From Dyella sp. 2HG41-7 (GTDB lineage: Bacteria; Pseudomonadota; Gammaproteobacteria; Xanthomonadales; Rhodanobacteraceae), in NCBI RefSeq assembly GCF_021390675.1, contig NZ_JAJEJV010000004.1, positions 496,001-560,000 on the forward strand: 64,000 bases of DNA. Direction: 5' to 3'. Made by a program: the position numbers and the translations under genes. Within the stretch, counting starts at the first letter, position 1, and each line of letters begins with the position of its first letter. The notes under the pieces are model-generated. The model made no database searches. It had not been told where the DNA came from and saw only the letters and a program-made list of their open reading frames with translations. Of the stretch, positions 53,339 to 64,000 are shown in pieces.

Positions 53339-54412
53339 ATGGAACAACCGACCCGCACGCTGAATGGGCTCGGACAGAGCCTTTGGTTGGATAACATCAC
53401 CCGCGGCATGCTGGGCGATGGCACCTTGCTCAGTTATCGCGAGCAGAAATCCGTCACCGGCCTCACGTCCAACCCTACGATCTTCGCCCAGGCGATCAAG
53501 TCCGGCAAAGATTACGACGCGTCCATCCGTGCGGCCGGCAATGTCGATCCGGAAACGGTGTTCTTCGGTCTGGCCATCGACGATCTACGCCGCGCGGCTG
53601 CGATCTTCGAGCCGGTGTATCAGCACACGCATGGCGTGGACGGTTGGGTGTCGTTGGAAGTGTCGCCGCTGTTGGCCGACGATACGCAGCGCACGATTGA
53701 GCAAGCCGTGGCGCTGCATAAGCAAGCCGCCGTGCATAACCTTTTCATCAAGGTGCCGGGCACGCCCGCCGGTGTTCCCGCGATCGAAGAACTGATCTTC
53801 CGCGGCGTGCCGATCAACGTAACCTTGCTGTTCTCGGCCGAGCAATATCAGGCCGTTGCCGAAGCATGGTTGCGCGGTCTCGAGCGTCGTCATGCAGCCG
53901 GTCTGGATTTGGATGTGGCATCGGTGGCGTCGGTGTTTATCAGCCGCTGGGACGTGAAAGTGGCGGACAAGGTGCCGGCCGAGCTGCAGAACAAACTCGG
54001 TTTTGCGGTTTGCGGGCAGATCTACGCCAAGTACCGTGAGCTGATCGATTCGCCGCGCGTGCAGCGTCTGCAGAATGCCGGCGCGCGCATCCAGCGTCTG
54101 CTGTGGGCGAGCACGGGCACTAAAGATCCGAAGGCCAGCGACGTGATGTACATCGAGCATCTGATCGCGCCGCTCACCATCAACACCATGCCGGAAAAAA
54201 CGCTGCTTGCGTTCGCCGATCACGGCAAGGCGGAACGCTTGATGACGTTGAACGACCCGAGCATCGCCAGCACGCTGGCGCGTTTCGAAGCCGAAGGCAT
54301 TCAAGTGGAACCGCTCGCGCAGCAGTTGCAAAAAGAAGGCGCCGAAGCGTTTGTGAAATCCTGGCGTGAATTGGTCGACACGGTGAGCGAACGGATCGGA
54401 GCCGCTGCATGA
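53339..54412 (+). CDS. tal: Transaldolase
   Basis: 357 residues. It moves a dihydroxyacetone unit between sugar phosphates in the non-oxidative pentose phosphate pathway. Visible: [15 protein letters not shown] (conserved N-terminal TSNP), [13 protein letters not shown] and the Schiff-base Lys in [12 protein letters not shown] (residue about 141), then [20 protein letters not shown] and a conserved SRWD. The length fits the longer bacterial transaldolase group. The stop overlaps the pgi-ROK start by ATGA (54409-54412), opening a tightly coupled four-gene operon. Confidence 0.96.
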   Translation: MEQPTRTLNGLGQSLWLDNITRGMLGDGTLLSYREQKSVTGLTSNPTIFAQAIKSGKDYDASIRAAGNVDPETVFFGLAIDDLRRAAAIFEPVYQHTHGVDGWVSLEVSPLLADDTQRTIEQAVALHKQAAVHNLFIKVPGTPAGVPAIEELIFRGVPINVTLLFSAEQYQAVAEAWLRGLERRHAAGLDLDVASVASVFISRWDVKVADKVPAELQNKLGFAVCGQIYAKYRELIDSPRVQRLQNAGARIQRLLWASTGTKDPKASDVMYIEHLIAPLTINTMPEKTLLAFADHGKAERLMTLNDPSIASTLARFEAEGIQVEPLAQQLQKEGAEAFVKSWRELVDTVSERIGAAA

Positions 54413-56724
54413 GCGCGCTGCGCGAGAAGGCAGCATGGCGCGCGCTGGAGACGAACCAGCAAGAACTGGCAAAACGACATTTACGCGATCTGTTCGAGGC
54501 CGATCCCGGCCGCGCCGAGCGCTATCGCGCCGAAGCGGCCGGCTGGCGTCTGGATTACGCCAGGCACCGCATCGACGATCAAGCGCTGCAGCACTTGTTC
54601 GCCTTGGCGCGCGAGTGCGGCGTCGAAGCGCGGCGCGATGCGATGTTCGCAGGCGAGAAGGTCAACACCACCGAGCAACGTGCGGCGTTGCACGTTGCTC
54701 TGAGAACGCCGGCGCGCAAGTCGATCAAGGTCGATGGCGTCAACGTGGTGCCGGATGTGTATGCCACGCTCAAGCGCATGCGCGCGTTCGCCGATCGCAT
54801 TCGCGATAGCAGCTGGCTTGGTTTCAGCGGTCGGCCGATTCGCAACATCGTCAATATCGGTATCGGCGGATCGGATCTGGGTCCGGTGATGGCTTACGAG
54901 GCGTTGCGTCATTTCAGCGATCGCAAGCTGCAGATTCGCTTCGTCTCCAACGTCGACTACACCGACTTCGCCGAAGCGGTGCACGATCTGCGTCCGGACG
55001 AGACGTTGTTTATCGTTGCGTCGAAAACGTTCACCACGCTGGAAACCATGACCAATGCGCACAGCGCGCGCGATTGGTTGATGGCTGCGGCGAACGGCGA
55101 CAAGGGTGCGGTGGCGAAGCACTTCGTGGCTTTGTCCACTAACGAGAAAGCCGTCGAAGAATTCGGCATTTCCACCCAGCAGATGTATGGCTTCTGGGAT
55201 TGGGTGGGCGGTCGCTACTCGATGGATTCGGCGATCGGTCTGTCGACCATGATCGCCATCGGGCCGGATGCGTTTTCCGAGATGCTCGCCGGCTTTCACG
55301 CGATGGACGAACATTTCCGCACTGCGCCGCTGGAGCGCAATCTGCCCGTGATCATGGGCTTGCTAGGCGTGTGGTACACGGATTTCTTCGACGCCGCGAC
55401 AGTGGCGGTGCTGCCGTACGAGCAGTATCTGAAGCGTTTTCCCGCGTACTTGCAGCAACTCACGATGGAATCAAACGGCAAGCACGTCACCATCGAGGGC
55501 GCGACGGTCGACTACAACACGGGGCCGATTTATTGGGGCGAGCCGGGTACGAACGGGCAGCATTCGTTCTATCAGCTTATCCACCAGGGCACGCGATTGA
55601 TTCCGTGCGACTTTATCGGTTTCGGCCAGTCGCTCAATCCGTATGGGCGTCATCACGATCTGCTGTTGGCGAACATGATCGCGCAAGCCGAAGCGCTCGC
55701 GATGGGCAAAACGCTGGAACAAGTGCGCGCGGAAGGTATCGACGAGCATCTGGCGCCGCATCGTGTATTCGAAGGCAATCGTCCGTCCAGTTTGTTGTTG
55801 GCGGAACGTCTTACGCCGCAGGCGTTGGGCAGTTTGGTGGCGTTGTACGAACACATCGTGTTTACGCAGGCGGCGATCTGGGACATCAACCCCTTCGATC
55901 AATGGGGCGTGGAGCTCGGCAAGCAGCTCGCGGTGCGCGTGGTGGACGAAATCGAATCGCCGCGCAAGCCGCTCAATCACGACAGCGCCACCAACGCGGC
56001 GATCGCGTGGTATCGCAAAGCGCGTCGCAAGGCGGAACCGGCTGGCGCCGCGGCCGTCGCCAAGGCGCAACGCAAAGTGCTGGTTATCGATATCGGCGGC
56101 AGCCATGTCAAAGCGATGTTGACCGGCAATCCGCGCGAAGTGGAAATCAAATCCAGCCGCAAACTCACGCCGGCGGAGATGGTCAAGCAATTGCGCGCCA
56201 GCATTCGCGGTTGGAAATACGACGCGGTGTCGATCGGTTATCCTGGTCCGGTGATTCACGAACGCATCGCGCGCGAGCCCTACAACCTTGGCAAAGGATG
56301 GGTGGGTTTCGATTTCAACAAAGCGTTCGGATGTCCCGTCAAAGTCGTCAACGACGCCGCGATGCAGGCGCTCGGCAGTTATGAAGGCGGCCGCATGTTA
56401 TTCCTGGGCCTTGGCACGGGATTGGGTTCCGCATTTGTCGTCGACGGCATCGTCGAGCCGATGGAGCTGGCGCATCTGCCGTACAAAAAAGGCACGTACG
56501 AAGATTACGTTGGCGCACGCGGCCTCAAGCAACACGGCAAAAAGAAATGGCACGCGCACGTGTTCGATGTCATCGCGCAGTTGAGCGCGGCGCTTGAGCC
56601 CGATTACGTCGTGCTCGGCGGCGGCAACGTGCGTCATCTCAGCGAATTGCCAGCGGGCGTACGCCGCGGCGACAACCACAACGCCTTCGCGGGCGGCTTC
56701 CGGTTATGGGAGAACAACACATGA
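54409..56724 (+). CDS. pgi: Glucose-6-phosphate isomerase fused to a ROK-type (polyphosphate glucokinase-like) kinase
   Basis: 771 residues in one frame. Residues about 1-545 are Pgi (E. coli 549): [47 protein letters not shown], the catalytic Glu in TMESNGKHV, His in [13 protein letters not shown] and Lys in [11 protein letters not shown] linker ([20 protein letters not shown]) joins a kinase domain (about 555-771): phosphate-1 loop [15 protein letters not shown], catalytic Asp in [11 protein letters not shown] and phosphate-2 loop [14 protein letters not shown]. The kinase lacks the ROK zinc motif CxCGxxGC, and [19 protein letters not shown] resembles polyphosphate glucokinases. The protein could phosphorylate glucose and isomerise the product. 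ATGA overlaps tal and gnd. No stop or frameshift lies between the domains. Confidence 0.95.
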   Translation: MSALREKAAWRALETNQQELAKRHLRDLFEADPGRAERYRAEAAGWRLDYARHRIDDQALQHLFALARECGVEARRDAMFAGEKVNTTEQRAALHVALRTPARKSIKVDGVNVVPDVYATLKRMRAFADRIRDSSWLGFSGRPIRNIVNIGIGGSDLGPVMAYEALRHFSDRKLQIRFVSNVDYTDFAEAVHDLRPDETLFIVASKTFTTLETMTNAHSARDWLMAAANGDKGAVAKHFVALSTNEKAVEEFGISTQQMYGFWDWVGGRYSMDSAIGLSTMIAIGPDAFSEMLAGFHAMDEHFRTAPLERNLPVIMGLLGVWYTDFFDAATVAVLPYEQYLKRFPAYLQQLTMESNGKHVTIEGATVDYNTGPIYWGEPGTNGQHSFYQLIHQGTRLIPCDFIGFGQSLNPYGRHHDLLLANMIAQAEALAMGKTLEQVRAEGIDEHLAPHRVFEGNRPSSLLLAERLTPQALGSLVALYEHIVFTQAAIWDINPFDQWGVELGKQLAVRVVDEIESPRKPLNHDSATNAAIAWYRKARRKAEPAGAAAVAKAQRKVLVIDIGGSHVKAMLTGNPREVEIKSSRKLTPAEMVKQLRASIRGWKYDAVSIGYPGPVIHERIAREPYNLGKGWVGFDFNKAFGCPVKVVNDAAMQALGSYEGGRMLFLGLGTGLGSAFVVDGIVEPMELAHLPYKKGTYEDYVGARGLKQHGKKKWHAHVFDVIAQLSAALEPDYVVLGGGNVRHLSELPAGVRRGDNHNAFAGGFRLWENNT

Positions 56725-57776
56725 GCGCGGATAAAGCGCAGAAAGGCGCATTGCAGCTCGGCTTCGTCGGGTTGGGGCGCATGGGCCTGAATATGGTTCG
56801 CCGCATGCAGGATGCGGGCATCGATTGCGTGGTGTTCGATACGCACGTTGACGCGCGCAAAGAAGCGGCGAGTCACGGCGCGACGGCAGCGGAATCGATC
56901 CAGGATCTGGTCGCGAAACTCAAAGCGCCACGCGCGGTGTGGCTGATGTTGCCGACCGCCGTGGTGGATGCGGTGCTCGATCAGCTCGTACCGCTATTGA
57001 GTGCGGGCGATACCGTGATCGACGGCGGCAATTCGCACTACGTCGAAGACCTGCGGCGCGCCGAGGCGCTGGGCAAACATAAAGTGATGTATGTCGATGT
57101 CGGCGTGAGTGGCGGCGTGTGGGGCCGCGAGCGTGGCTATTGTCAGATGATCGGCGGTCCCGAAGAGGCGTACAAACGTCTTGAGCCCGCGTTCGCCGCG
57201 CTGGCGCCGGGCGTTGAGGCCGCACCACGCAGTGAAAGCCGCAGCGGCGAACCGTCGCCCGCCGAAAAGGGTTATCTCTACTGCGGACAAAATGGCGCCG
57301 GTCACTTCGTAAAGATGGTCCACAACGGCATCGAATACGGCTTGATGGCTGCGTATGCCGAAGGCCTCAATGTGCTGAAGAATGCCAACGCGGGTAAGCA
57401 GCAGCGCAATGCCGATGCGGAAACCGCGCCGTTAGAAAATCCGGAGCGCTATCAGTACGACTTCCCGATTGGCGACGTGGTGGAGTTGTGGCGTCGCGGT
57501 AGCGTGATCGGTTCGTGGTTGCTCGATTTGACGGCCGACGAAATGGCGCGCGATTCGACGCTGAAAAACTACACCGGTCGCGTTTCGGATTCCGGCGAAG
57601 GTCGTTGGACGGCGCAGGCGGCGATCGACGAAGGCGTGCCGGTACCGGTCCTTACGGCTGCGTTGTTCGGGCGATTCACGTCGCAAGGCAACGACCTTTA
57701 CGCCAACAAAGTCATGTCGGCGATGCGACATGCGTTTGGCGGACATGCCGAGATCAAGACCGACAACAAAGGATAA
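56721..57776 (+). CDS. gnd: 6-phosphogluconate dehydrogenase, decarboxylating (short form)
   Basis: 351 residues from the ATG at 56721 that overlaps the upstream stop. It oxidises 6-phosphogluconate to ribulose-5-phosphate and CO2. N-terminal Rossmann domain [16 protein letters not shown]; the strand-2 end [12 protein letters not shown] has Asp where NADP-type enzymes have Asn-Arg, hinting at NAD preference. Substrate motifs are [35 protein letters not shown] and [20 protein letters not shown] with the Lys and His-Asn of the active site. It is much shorter than the 470-residue E. coli Gnd and matches the short group found in xanthomonads. zwf follows by 3 bases. Confidence 0.95.
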   Translation: MSADKAQKGALQLGFVGLGRMGLNMVRRMQDAGIDCVVFDTHVDARKEAASHGATAAESIQDLVAKLKAPRAVWLMLPTAVVDAVLDQLVPLLSAGDTVIDGGNSHYVEDLRRAEALGKHKVMYVDVGVSGGVWGRERGYCQMIGGPEEAYKRLEPAFAALAPGVEAAPRSESRSGEPSPAEKGYLYCGQNGAGHFVKMVHNGIEYGLMAAYAEGLNVLKNANAGKQQRNADAETAPLENPERYQYDFPIGDVVELWRRGSVIGSWLLDLTADEMARDSTLKNYTGRVSDSGEGRWTAQAAIDEGVPVPVLTAALFGRFTSQGNDLYANKVMSAMRHAFGGHAEIKTDNKG

Positions 57777-57779
57777 GAC

Positions 57780-59219
57780 ATGACGGCGACAACGCTGGTG
57801 ATTCTCGGGGCAAGCGGCGATCTCACCCAGCGATTGTTGATGCCGGCGTTGTATCGCCTGCATGCGTTGGGATTAACCCGCGATCTGCGGATCGTGGGTT
57901 ACGCCAAAGAGCCGTGGAGTCGCGCCCGATTCGAGCAGCACATCCACAAAGCGCTGCAGTCGTTTGCGCAAGATTTCAAACCGGCGCAGTGGAACCGCTT
58001 TCGTCGGCAAATCGATTACGTCGGCGGCGAACTCACCGCCGACGATCTGCGTGCGCTCAAAGATTCGTTGAGTCCCGCGACACTGTTCTATCTCGCGTTG
58101 CCGCCGCCGCTGTTCGGCACGGCGGCCGAAGCGCTGGGCGAGGCCGGATTCGCCAAAGCGCCGCGCAATGGTTGGCGTCGGTTGATTGTCGAAAAGCCTT
58201 TCGGTACGGACTTGGCGTCTGCCGAAGCGCTGCGTCAAGCCATGCATGCGCATTGGGAAGAAGAACAGATCCTGCGAATCGATCACTTCCTCGGCAAGGA
58301 AACCACGCAGAATTTGATGGTGTTCCGCTTCGCCAATCGCTTTATCGAGCCGATCTGGAATGCGCAGCACATCGAGCAAGTGCAGATCACCTACGCAGAA
58401 ACGCTGGGCGTGGAGAAGCGCGCGGCCTATTACGACCATTCCGGCGCGCTGCGCGACATGTTGCAGAACCATCTCATGCAACTTTTCAGCCTGACGGCGA
58501 TGGCGCCGTTGGGCGAATGGGATGCGGAGGTGTTGCGCAATCACAAAGTCGAAGTGTTGCGTTCGGTGGTGCCGATTACCGCGGCGACGGTGAATGCGCA
58601 CGCGGTGCGCGGTCAATATCGAGCAGGACATCTAGGCCGCAAGAAACTGATCGGTTATCGCAGCGAGCCAGGCATCCCGCGTCGGTCGAACACCGAAACG
58701 TTTGCGGCGTTGCGTTTTGAAGTGGACAACTGGCGCTGGCGCGGTGTGCCGTTCTATTTGCGCAGCGGCAAGCGGCTGGCGAGCAATTATTCGGAAATCG
58801 CGGTGCAGTTTCGCGAAGTACCGGGTGCGTTGCCCAAGGCGATCAAAGCGGGCAACAACTGGATGATTTTTCGCATTCGCCCGACCGAACAAATGGATTT
58901 GATGGTCACCGCAAAGCAACCCGGTCTGGAACTTTCCGGTCGTCCGCTAGTGCTGACCGCGCCTTACGCGACGCCCGATCACCGCGAATTCTCGGCCTAC
59001 GAACAATTGCTGATGGACGCCATCGAAGGCGATCGCACGCACTTCTTACGCTTCGATGAAGTGGAGTGGGCATGGCGTTTGCTCACGCCGGTGCTCGAAG
59101 CGTGGCAAAGCGGCACGCCGGATTTTTACGCCGCTGGTTCCGAGGGGCCAAGCACTCAGAAGCGCTTGCTCGATCCTGGACATGTGTGGCGTCCGATCGC
59201 CGACAACGGCGACGCTTAA
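57780..59219 (+). CDS. zwf: Glucose-6-phosphate 1-dehydrogenase
   Basis: 479 residues (E. coli 491). First step of the oxidative pentose phosphate pathway. Visible: the coenzyme loop ILGASGDLTQRLLMPALYRL, the active-site RIDHFLGKETTQNLMVFRF with the Asp-His pair, VEKPFGTDLASA and RSGKRLASNYSEIAVQF. It lies 3 bases after gnd, completing tal-pgi/ROK-gnd-zwf: the set converts glucose to pentose phosphates and NAD(P)H. pgl (6-phosphogluconolactonase) is absent from the run, which is worth noting because the lactone step is then spontaneous or encoded elsewhere. Confidence 0.97.
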   Translation: MTATTLVILGASGDLTQRLLMPALYRLHALGLTRDLRIVGYAKEPWSRARFEQHIHKALQSFAQDFKPAQWNRFRRQIDYVGGELTADDLRALKDSLSPATLFYLALPPPLFGTAAEALGEAGFAKAPRNGWRRLIVEKPFGTDLASAEALRQAMHAHWEEEQILRIDHFLGKETTQNLMVFRFANRFIEPIWNAQHIEQVQITYAETLGVEKRAAYYDHSGALRDMLQNHLMQLFSLTAMAPLGEWDAEVLRNHKVEVLRSVVPITAATVNAHAVRGQYRAGHLGRKKLIGYRSEPGIPRRSNTETFAALRFEVDNWRWRGVPFYLRSGKRLASNYSEIAVQFREVPGALPKAIKAGNNWMIFRIRPTEQMDLMVTAKQPGLELSGRPLVLTAPYATPDHREFSAYEQLLMDAIEGDRTHFLRFDEVEWAWRLLTPVLEAWQSGTPDFYAAGSEGPSTQKRLLDPGHVWRPIADNGDA

Positions 59220-59269
59220 ACGCGTCGCCGCGAAAGCGGCCCGTGCATCGGGCCGAGTAGAATGACGCC

Positions 59270-59632
59270 ATGCATATTTTCAAAGTCTTCCAAATTGAAG
59301 CGGCTCACCGCTTGCCCAACGTGCCGGCGGGGCACAAGTGCGCGCGTCTGCACGGGCATTCTTTTCGCATCGAAATTCATGTCGTCGGCGAACCGGATCC
59401 GACACTCGGTTGGGTGATGGATTTCGCCGACGTCAAAACCGCGTTCGCGCCGTTGTACGAACAGCTCGATCACCACTACCTCAACGACATCGAAGGCCTG
59501 GAAAACCCCACCAGCGAAATGTTGGCGCGGTGGATCTGGCGCCACCTCGAGCCGAGCCTGCCGGGATTGGACAAAGTGGTGGTGCATGAGACCTGCACCT
59601 CGGGCGCCAGCTGCTCACGAACGAATTTTTGA
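59270..59632 (+). CDS. queD: 6-carboxy-5,6,7,8-tetrahydropterin synthase QueD
   Basis: 120 residues (E. coli 121). It makes 6-carboxytetrahydropterin from dihydroneopterin triphosphate in queuosine synthesis. Visible: [20 protein letters not shown] with the zinc His and the catalytic Cys, [13 protein letters not shown] with HGH zinc ligands, [32 protein letters not shown] and [10 protein letters not shown] near the end. The ATG is at the family position. It is 50 bases after zwf and could be read through, though its function is unrelated. The other queuosine genes are not in the window. Confidence 0.95.
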   Translation: MHIFKVFQIEAAHRLPNVPAGHKCARLHGHSFRIEIHVVGEPDPTLGWVMDFADVKTAFAPLYEQLDHHYLNDIEGLENPTSEMLARWIWRHLEPSLPGLDKVVVHETCTSGASCSRTNF

Positions 59633-59718
59633 CGCGTCGCAAAATTCACGGTTTTGTAACTAAGTTAGTAAATTTATTGAAATTTTTGTGACATCGCGAA
59701 ATCTTCACAAAAAAGATA

Positions 59719-59747
59719 TTGCACCGCACAAAAAGCCCTGATAGGAT
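59719..59747 (+). promoter_or_regulatory. Promoter of the phasin gene
   Basis: TTGCAC (59719-59724), a 17-bp spacer and TAGGAT (59742-59747) lie in an unusually AT-rich stretch 40 bases before the phasin start. GAGGGG at 59774-59779 is the ribosome site. Confidence 0.6.
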
Positions 59748-59786
59748 TTGTTCCACTCTCCCACATTCCCCTCGAGGGGCAAATCC

Positions 59787-60179
59787 ATGACTCAGCAACT
59801 GAACACCCAGGTTTTCGCCTACGCCAAGCAGCTGGCTGACAATGCATTCAAGGCTCACGTCCTGGCCATCAAAGGTCTGGAGCAGGTTGCCGAACTGCAG
59901 CTCGCAGCGCTGGAAAAGCAGACCCAGGCTACGGCTGATTTCATCGTCCAGGCGGCCGAAGTGCGCGACATCGACGCGCTGCGCGGTCTCTGGGAAAAGG
60001 GCACCTCGCTGAGCCGCGAACAGGCTGAAAGCGCCGTTTCCGTGACCAAGGAAGTGGTCGCCGTGGCCCAGAAGACGGCCGAATCTCTCAATGCGCTCCT
60101 GCAAGAACAGCAGAAGGCCACCAGCGAAGCGGTTGCCGCTCCGGTTGCCGCCATCAAGAAAGCTGCTGCCGCCAAGTAA
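59787..60179 (+). CDS. Phasin family protein
   Basis: 130 residues, almost entirely helical. NTQVFAYAKQLADNAFKAHV, then AELQLAALEKQTQATADFIV and SREQAESAVSVTKEVVAVAQ form amphipathic helices typical of Phasin_2 proteins, which coat polyhydroxyalkanoate granules; related proteins bind other cell inclusions or act as chaperones. The C-terminus is Ala/Lys-rich (AAPVAAIKKAAAAK). The ATG at 59787 is set by GAGGGG 7 nt upstream; the open frame at 59748 is not used. It has its own promoter and terminator and probably high expression. No PHA synthase gene is in the window. Confidence 0.92.
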   Translation: MTQQLNTQVFAYAKQLADNAFKAHVLAIKGLEQVAELQLAALEKQTQATADFIVQAAEVRDIDALRGLWEKGTSLSREQAESAVSVTKEVVAVAQKTAESLNALLQEQQKATSEAVAAPVAAIKKAAAAK

Positions 60180-60220
60180 TTACCCTCGCGCATATCGCGG
60201 CTCCCCCTCGATATGCCTTA

Positions 60221-60247
60221 GGCCGGGCCTTCGCGCCCGGCCTTTTT
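60221..60247 (+). terminator. Phasin rho-independent terminator
   Basis: GGCCGGGC and GCCCGGCC form an 8-bp stem around CTTCGC, followed by T5 (60243-60247). Classic intrinsic terminator 41 bases after the phasin stop. Confidence 0.85.
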
Positions 60248-60295
60248 CTTGTCCGAAATTCCCCCCGTGAGACCCCGTGTCGCATGGCTTTTGGC

Positions 60296-60325
60296 TTGAT
60301 GGTCCAAAAGTCACGCTGATATACT
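60296..60325 (+). promoter_or_regulatory. Promoter of the atp operon
   Basis: TTGATG (60296-60301), 18-bp spacer, TATACT (60320-60325), upstream of atpI. Transcription would start near 60332. Confidence 0.55.
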
Positions 60326-60355
60326 TTTAAAGATTGGATCGTGACCCGTGGCGTG

Positions 60356-60757
60356 ATGAATGCCTGGTGCGAAAAACCGCGGGAACCTCACGTGCTCAAC
60401 AGCTTAACCTCCGGTCGGCGCCTTGCTCTGCGATTGCTGTTATGGCAGCTAGTCGTGGCCATAGTCGTGGGCCTCGCTTTCTCGGTACGTGGGTTCCGAT
60501 GGGCGATAGCGGCGGCAGCGGGGGCGACGATCGTGGCGCTGGGGACCGCGCTGCTGTCGACGAGGTTGTTTGGGCAAGTGAGTCATGCTGGTTTGGCATT
60601 TTTTCGCTTCCTGACGGGCATGCTCCTGAAATGGGTGGTGATCGTCGGGGGGCTGATCATCGTCATGGTTAAATTCAAATTGCCGCCGCTGGCCGCCATC
60701 ACGGGGTTGGTGGCTGCTTACGCGGTTAATCTTCTAGCGTTCAGATTTAAAGGTTGA
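60356..60757 (+). CDS. atpI: ATP synthase subunit I (AtpI)
   Basis: About 133 residues with four membrane helices (RLALRLLLWQLVVAIVVGLA, WAIAAAAGATIVALGTALL, AGLAFFRFLTGMLLKWVVIV and LPPLAAITGLVAAYAVNLLA). AtpI helps c-ring assembly and is not in the final enzyme. It starts the atp cluster, 3 bases before atpB. The start is unclear: ATG 60356 is used here; GTG 60341 is nearer the promoter, and GTG 60392 (LNSLTSGRR) has GGGA 8 nt upstream and directly precedes the family-like part. Confidence 0.85.
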   Translation: MNAWCEKPREPHVLNSLTSGRRLALRLLLWQLVVAIVVGLAFSVRGFRWAIAAAAGATIVALGTALLSTRLFGQVSHAGLAFFRFLTGMLLKWVVIVGGLIIVMVKFKLPPLAAITGLVAAYAVNLLAFRFKG

Positions 60758-61561
<804 letters not shown>

Positions 61562-61580
61562 TTTCGTTCACCTTAGTTAG

Positions 61581-61904
<324 letters not shown>

Positions 61905-62005
61905 ACCATGCGGTTCGTGGCGCCTCCGTTGGGCGGCGCCACATTCCGTAAGGGCGTCTTCGATGCCCAAGCCCGTCACATCATGCAAGTACAGGTAACG
62001 CAGCG

Positions 62006-62476
62006 ATGGAATTCAACGCCACTCTAATCGGCGAAATGATCGCATTCGCGATCTTGATCTGGTTCTGCGCGCAATTCGTCTGGCCGCATCTCAACAAGGC
62101 CATCGAAGAGCGTCAGCTGAAGATCGCCGAAGGTCTCAACGCGGCCGAGCGTGCGCACGCGGAATTGAAGGCTGCCGACAACAAAGCGGCGGCCGAGGTC
62201 AAGCAGGCGCGTCAGCAAGCGACCGAGATCATCGATCGCGCGCAGCAGCAGGCCAACCAAATTCTGGACAAGGCCCGCGCCGACGCCGTGACCGAGATCA
62301 ATCGCCAGAAGGCGGCCGCGCAGGAAGAAATCGCTTCGATGGCGCAGCGCGCACGCGAAGAATTGCGTGAACGCGTCGGCGCGCTCGCCGTGCAAGGCGC
62401 ATCGAAGATCGTGCAGCGCGAAATCGATCCGGCTGCGCACAAGGCGATGCTCGACCAGCTCGCGACCGAGATCTAA
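62006..62476 (+). CDS. atpF: ATP synthase F0 subunit b
   Basis: 156 residues (E. coli 156). A single N-terminal membrane helix ([20 protein letters not shown]) and a long right-handed coiled coil rich in Ala, Glu, Lys and Gln ([20 protein letters not shown]). It is the peripheral stalk joining F0 to F1. Read with atpH 3 bases downstream. Confidence 0.97.
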   Translation: MEFNATLIGEMIAFAILIWFCAQFVWPHLNKAIEERQLKIAEGLNAAERAHAELKAADNKAAAEVKQARQQATEIIDRAQQQANQILDKARADAVTEINRQKAAAQEEIASMAQRAREELRERVGALAVQGASKIVQREIDPAAHKAMLDQLATEI

Positions 62477-62479
62477 TCG

Positions 62480-63016
62480 ATGGCCGCCCAGTCGATCACT
62501 CTCGCTCGTCCTTACGCCCGCGCCGCTTTCGAGCTGGCGCAGGCCGAAGGTGCGCTCGCCGTTTGGTCACACGCATTGGCGTTCGCCGCCGAAGTGGCGA
62601 GGGACGCGCGCGTGGCCGCGCTCAGCACCGATCCGCGCGTATTGCCGGAACAGCTCGTCGCGCTGCATCTGCCCGAAGGCATGAAGGCGGACAGCGCGTT
62701 TGGCAAGTTTCTCGGCGAGTTGGCCGAACAGCATCGCATGTCGCTGCTGCCGGACATCGGCGCGCTGTACGAAACCTATAAGCGCGAATCCGAGTCGCAG
62801 TTGCTGGTGAAGATCACCAGCGCGATGGCTCTGGATGCCGCGCAGGCCGAGCAGCTCAAGGAGTCGCTCAAGCGCCGCTTCAAGCGCGAGATCGAACTGG
62901 AAACCCAGGTCGATCCTTCGCTGCTGGGTGGCGTGGTGATCGATACCGGCAGCGAAGTGATCGACGGCTCCGCCCGCGGTCGCCTGCAACGCCTGGCCAG
63001 CGCGCTCACGAATTAA
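62480..63016 (+). CDS. atpH: ATP synthase F1 subunit delta
   Basis: 178 residues (E. coli 177). It caps the peripheral stalk on top of F1. Visible: ITLARPYARAAFELAQAEGA at the N-terminus and the C-terminal family signature LGGVVIDTGSEVIDGSARGR. It lies 3 bases after atpF and 23 bases before atpA. Confidence 0.97.
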   Translation: MAAQSITLARPYARAAFELAQAEGALAVWSHALAFAAEVARDARVAALSTDPRVLPEQLVALHLPEGMKADSAFGKFLGELAEQHRMSLLPDIGALYETYKRESESQLLVKITSAMALDAAQAEQLKESLKRRFKREIELETQVDPSLLGGVVIDTGSEVIDGSARGRLQRLASALTN

Positions 63017-63039
63017 GCATACAAATCTAGGATACGACC

Positions 63040-64000
<961 letters not shown>

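Noticed and set aside
54409-56724. Possibility that Pgi and the ROK kinase are two genes
   Set aside because: The reading frame is continuous across the linker; I see no stop codon, no internal ribosome site and no start codon at the family start of the kinase. Kept as a fusion.

Overview
The window looks like chromosomal DNA of a GC-rich gammaproteobacterium, most likely order Xanthomonadales (Lysobacterales) and perhaps the Dyella/Luteibacter/Rhodanobacter group. This is inferred from protein character and gene order: a K/A-rich TopA tail, rppH-bfd-bfr and erpA-nudC neighbourhoods, and the atpIBEFHA order. No database search was possible. There are no rRNA genes, insertion sequences, prophage or CRISPR arrays.

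Layout. 1-1.0 kb: end of a metal-type locus (5' part of a Cys-rich exported protein and a DUF2946 protein). 1.5-10.7 kb: one giant glycine-rich type Va autotransporter of 3074 residues. 11-16.2 kb: accessory genes, namely a DUF1428 protein, a TetR regulator divergent from a DUF308-like membrane protein with matching operator-like palindromes, a small membrane protein convergent with an HxlR regulator, a HAF-repeat exported protein and another small membrane protein. 16.25-16.57 kb: a tRNA-Ile(CAU) gene split by a 253-nt group I intron. 17.4-19.9 kb: rpoD and dtd.

20.3-31.2 kb is an envelope polysaccharide/lipid A locus: an LpxL-type acyltransferase, two GT39-type membrane transferases, a TagF-like protein, a WaaE/KdtX-like GT2, a GT2 - O-antigen-ligase - GT2 run joined by ATGA overlaps, and a GT4-like transferase. 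31.3-42.8 kb is housekeeping: def-fmt-rsmB on the minus strand, then LysM protein, dprA, topA, tsaC, an orphan adenylate-forming ligase and purD on the plus strand. 42.8-51.7 kb holds two GFA proteins, DUF2784, an MFS-PlsC fusion, ampE, nudC, erpA, a bactofilin, a DUF6776-like protein, bfr, bfd and rppH.

51.8-59.6 kb: tRNA-Met, a 55-codon ORF, a HAD phosphatase and the overlapping run tal - (pgi fused to a ROK kinase) - gnd - zwf. This run covers glucose phosphorylation through the oxidative pentose phosphate pathway. It is followed by queD, a phasin with a clear promoter, and the ATP synthase operon atpI-B-E-F-H-A, with atpA cut by the window end.

The most notable items are the self-splicing intron in tRNA-Ile(CAU), the Pgi-ROK kinase fusion, the very large autotransporter, the two-family set of palindromic intergenic repeats, and the paired TetR operator candidates. 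None is certain to be new to science; the intron belongs to a class known from Azoarcus tRNA-Ile(CAU).
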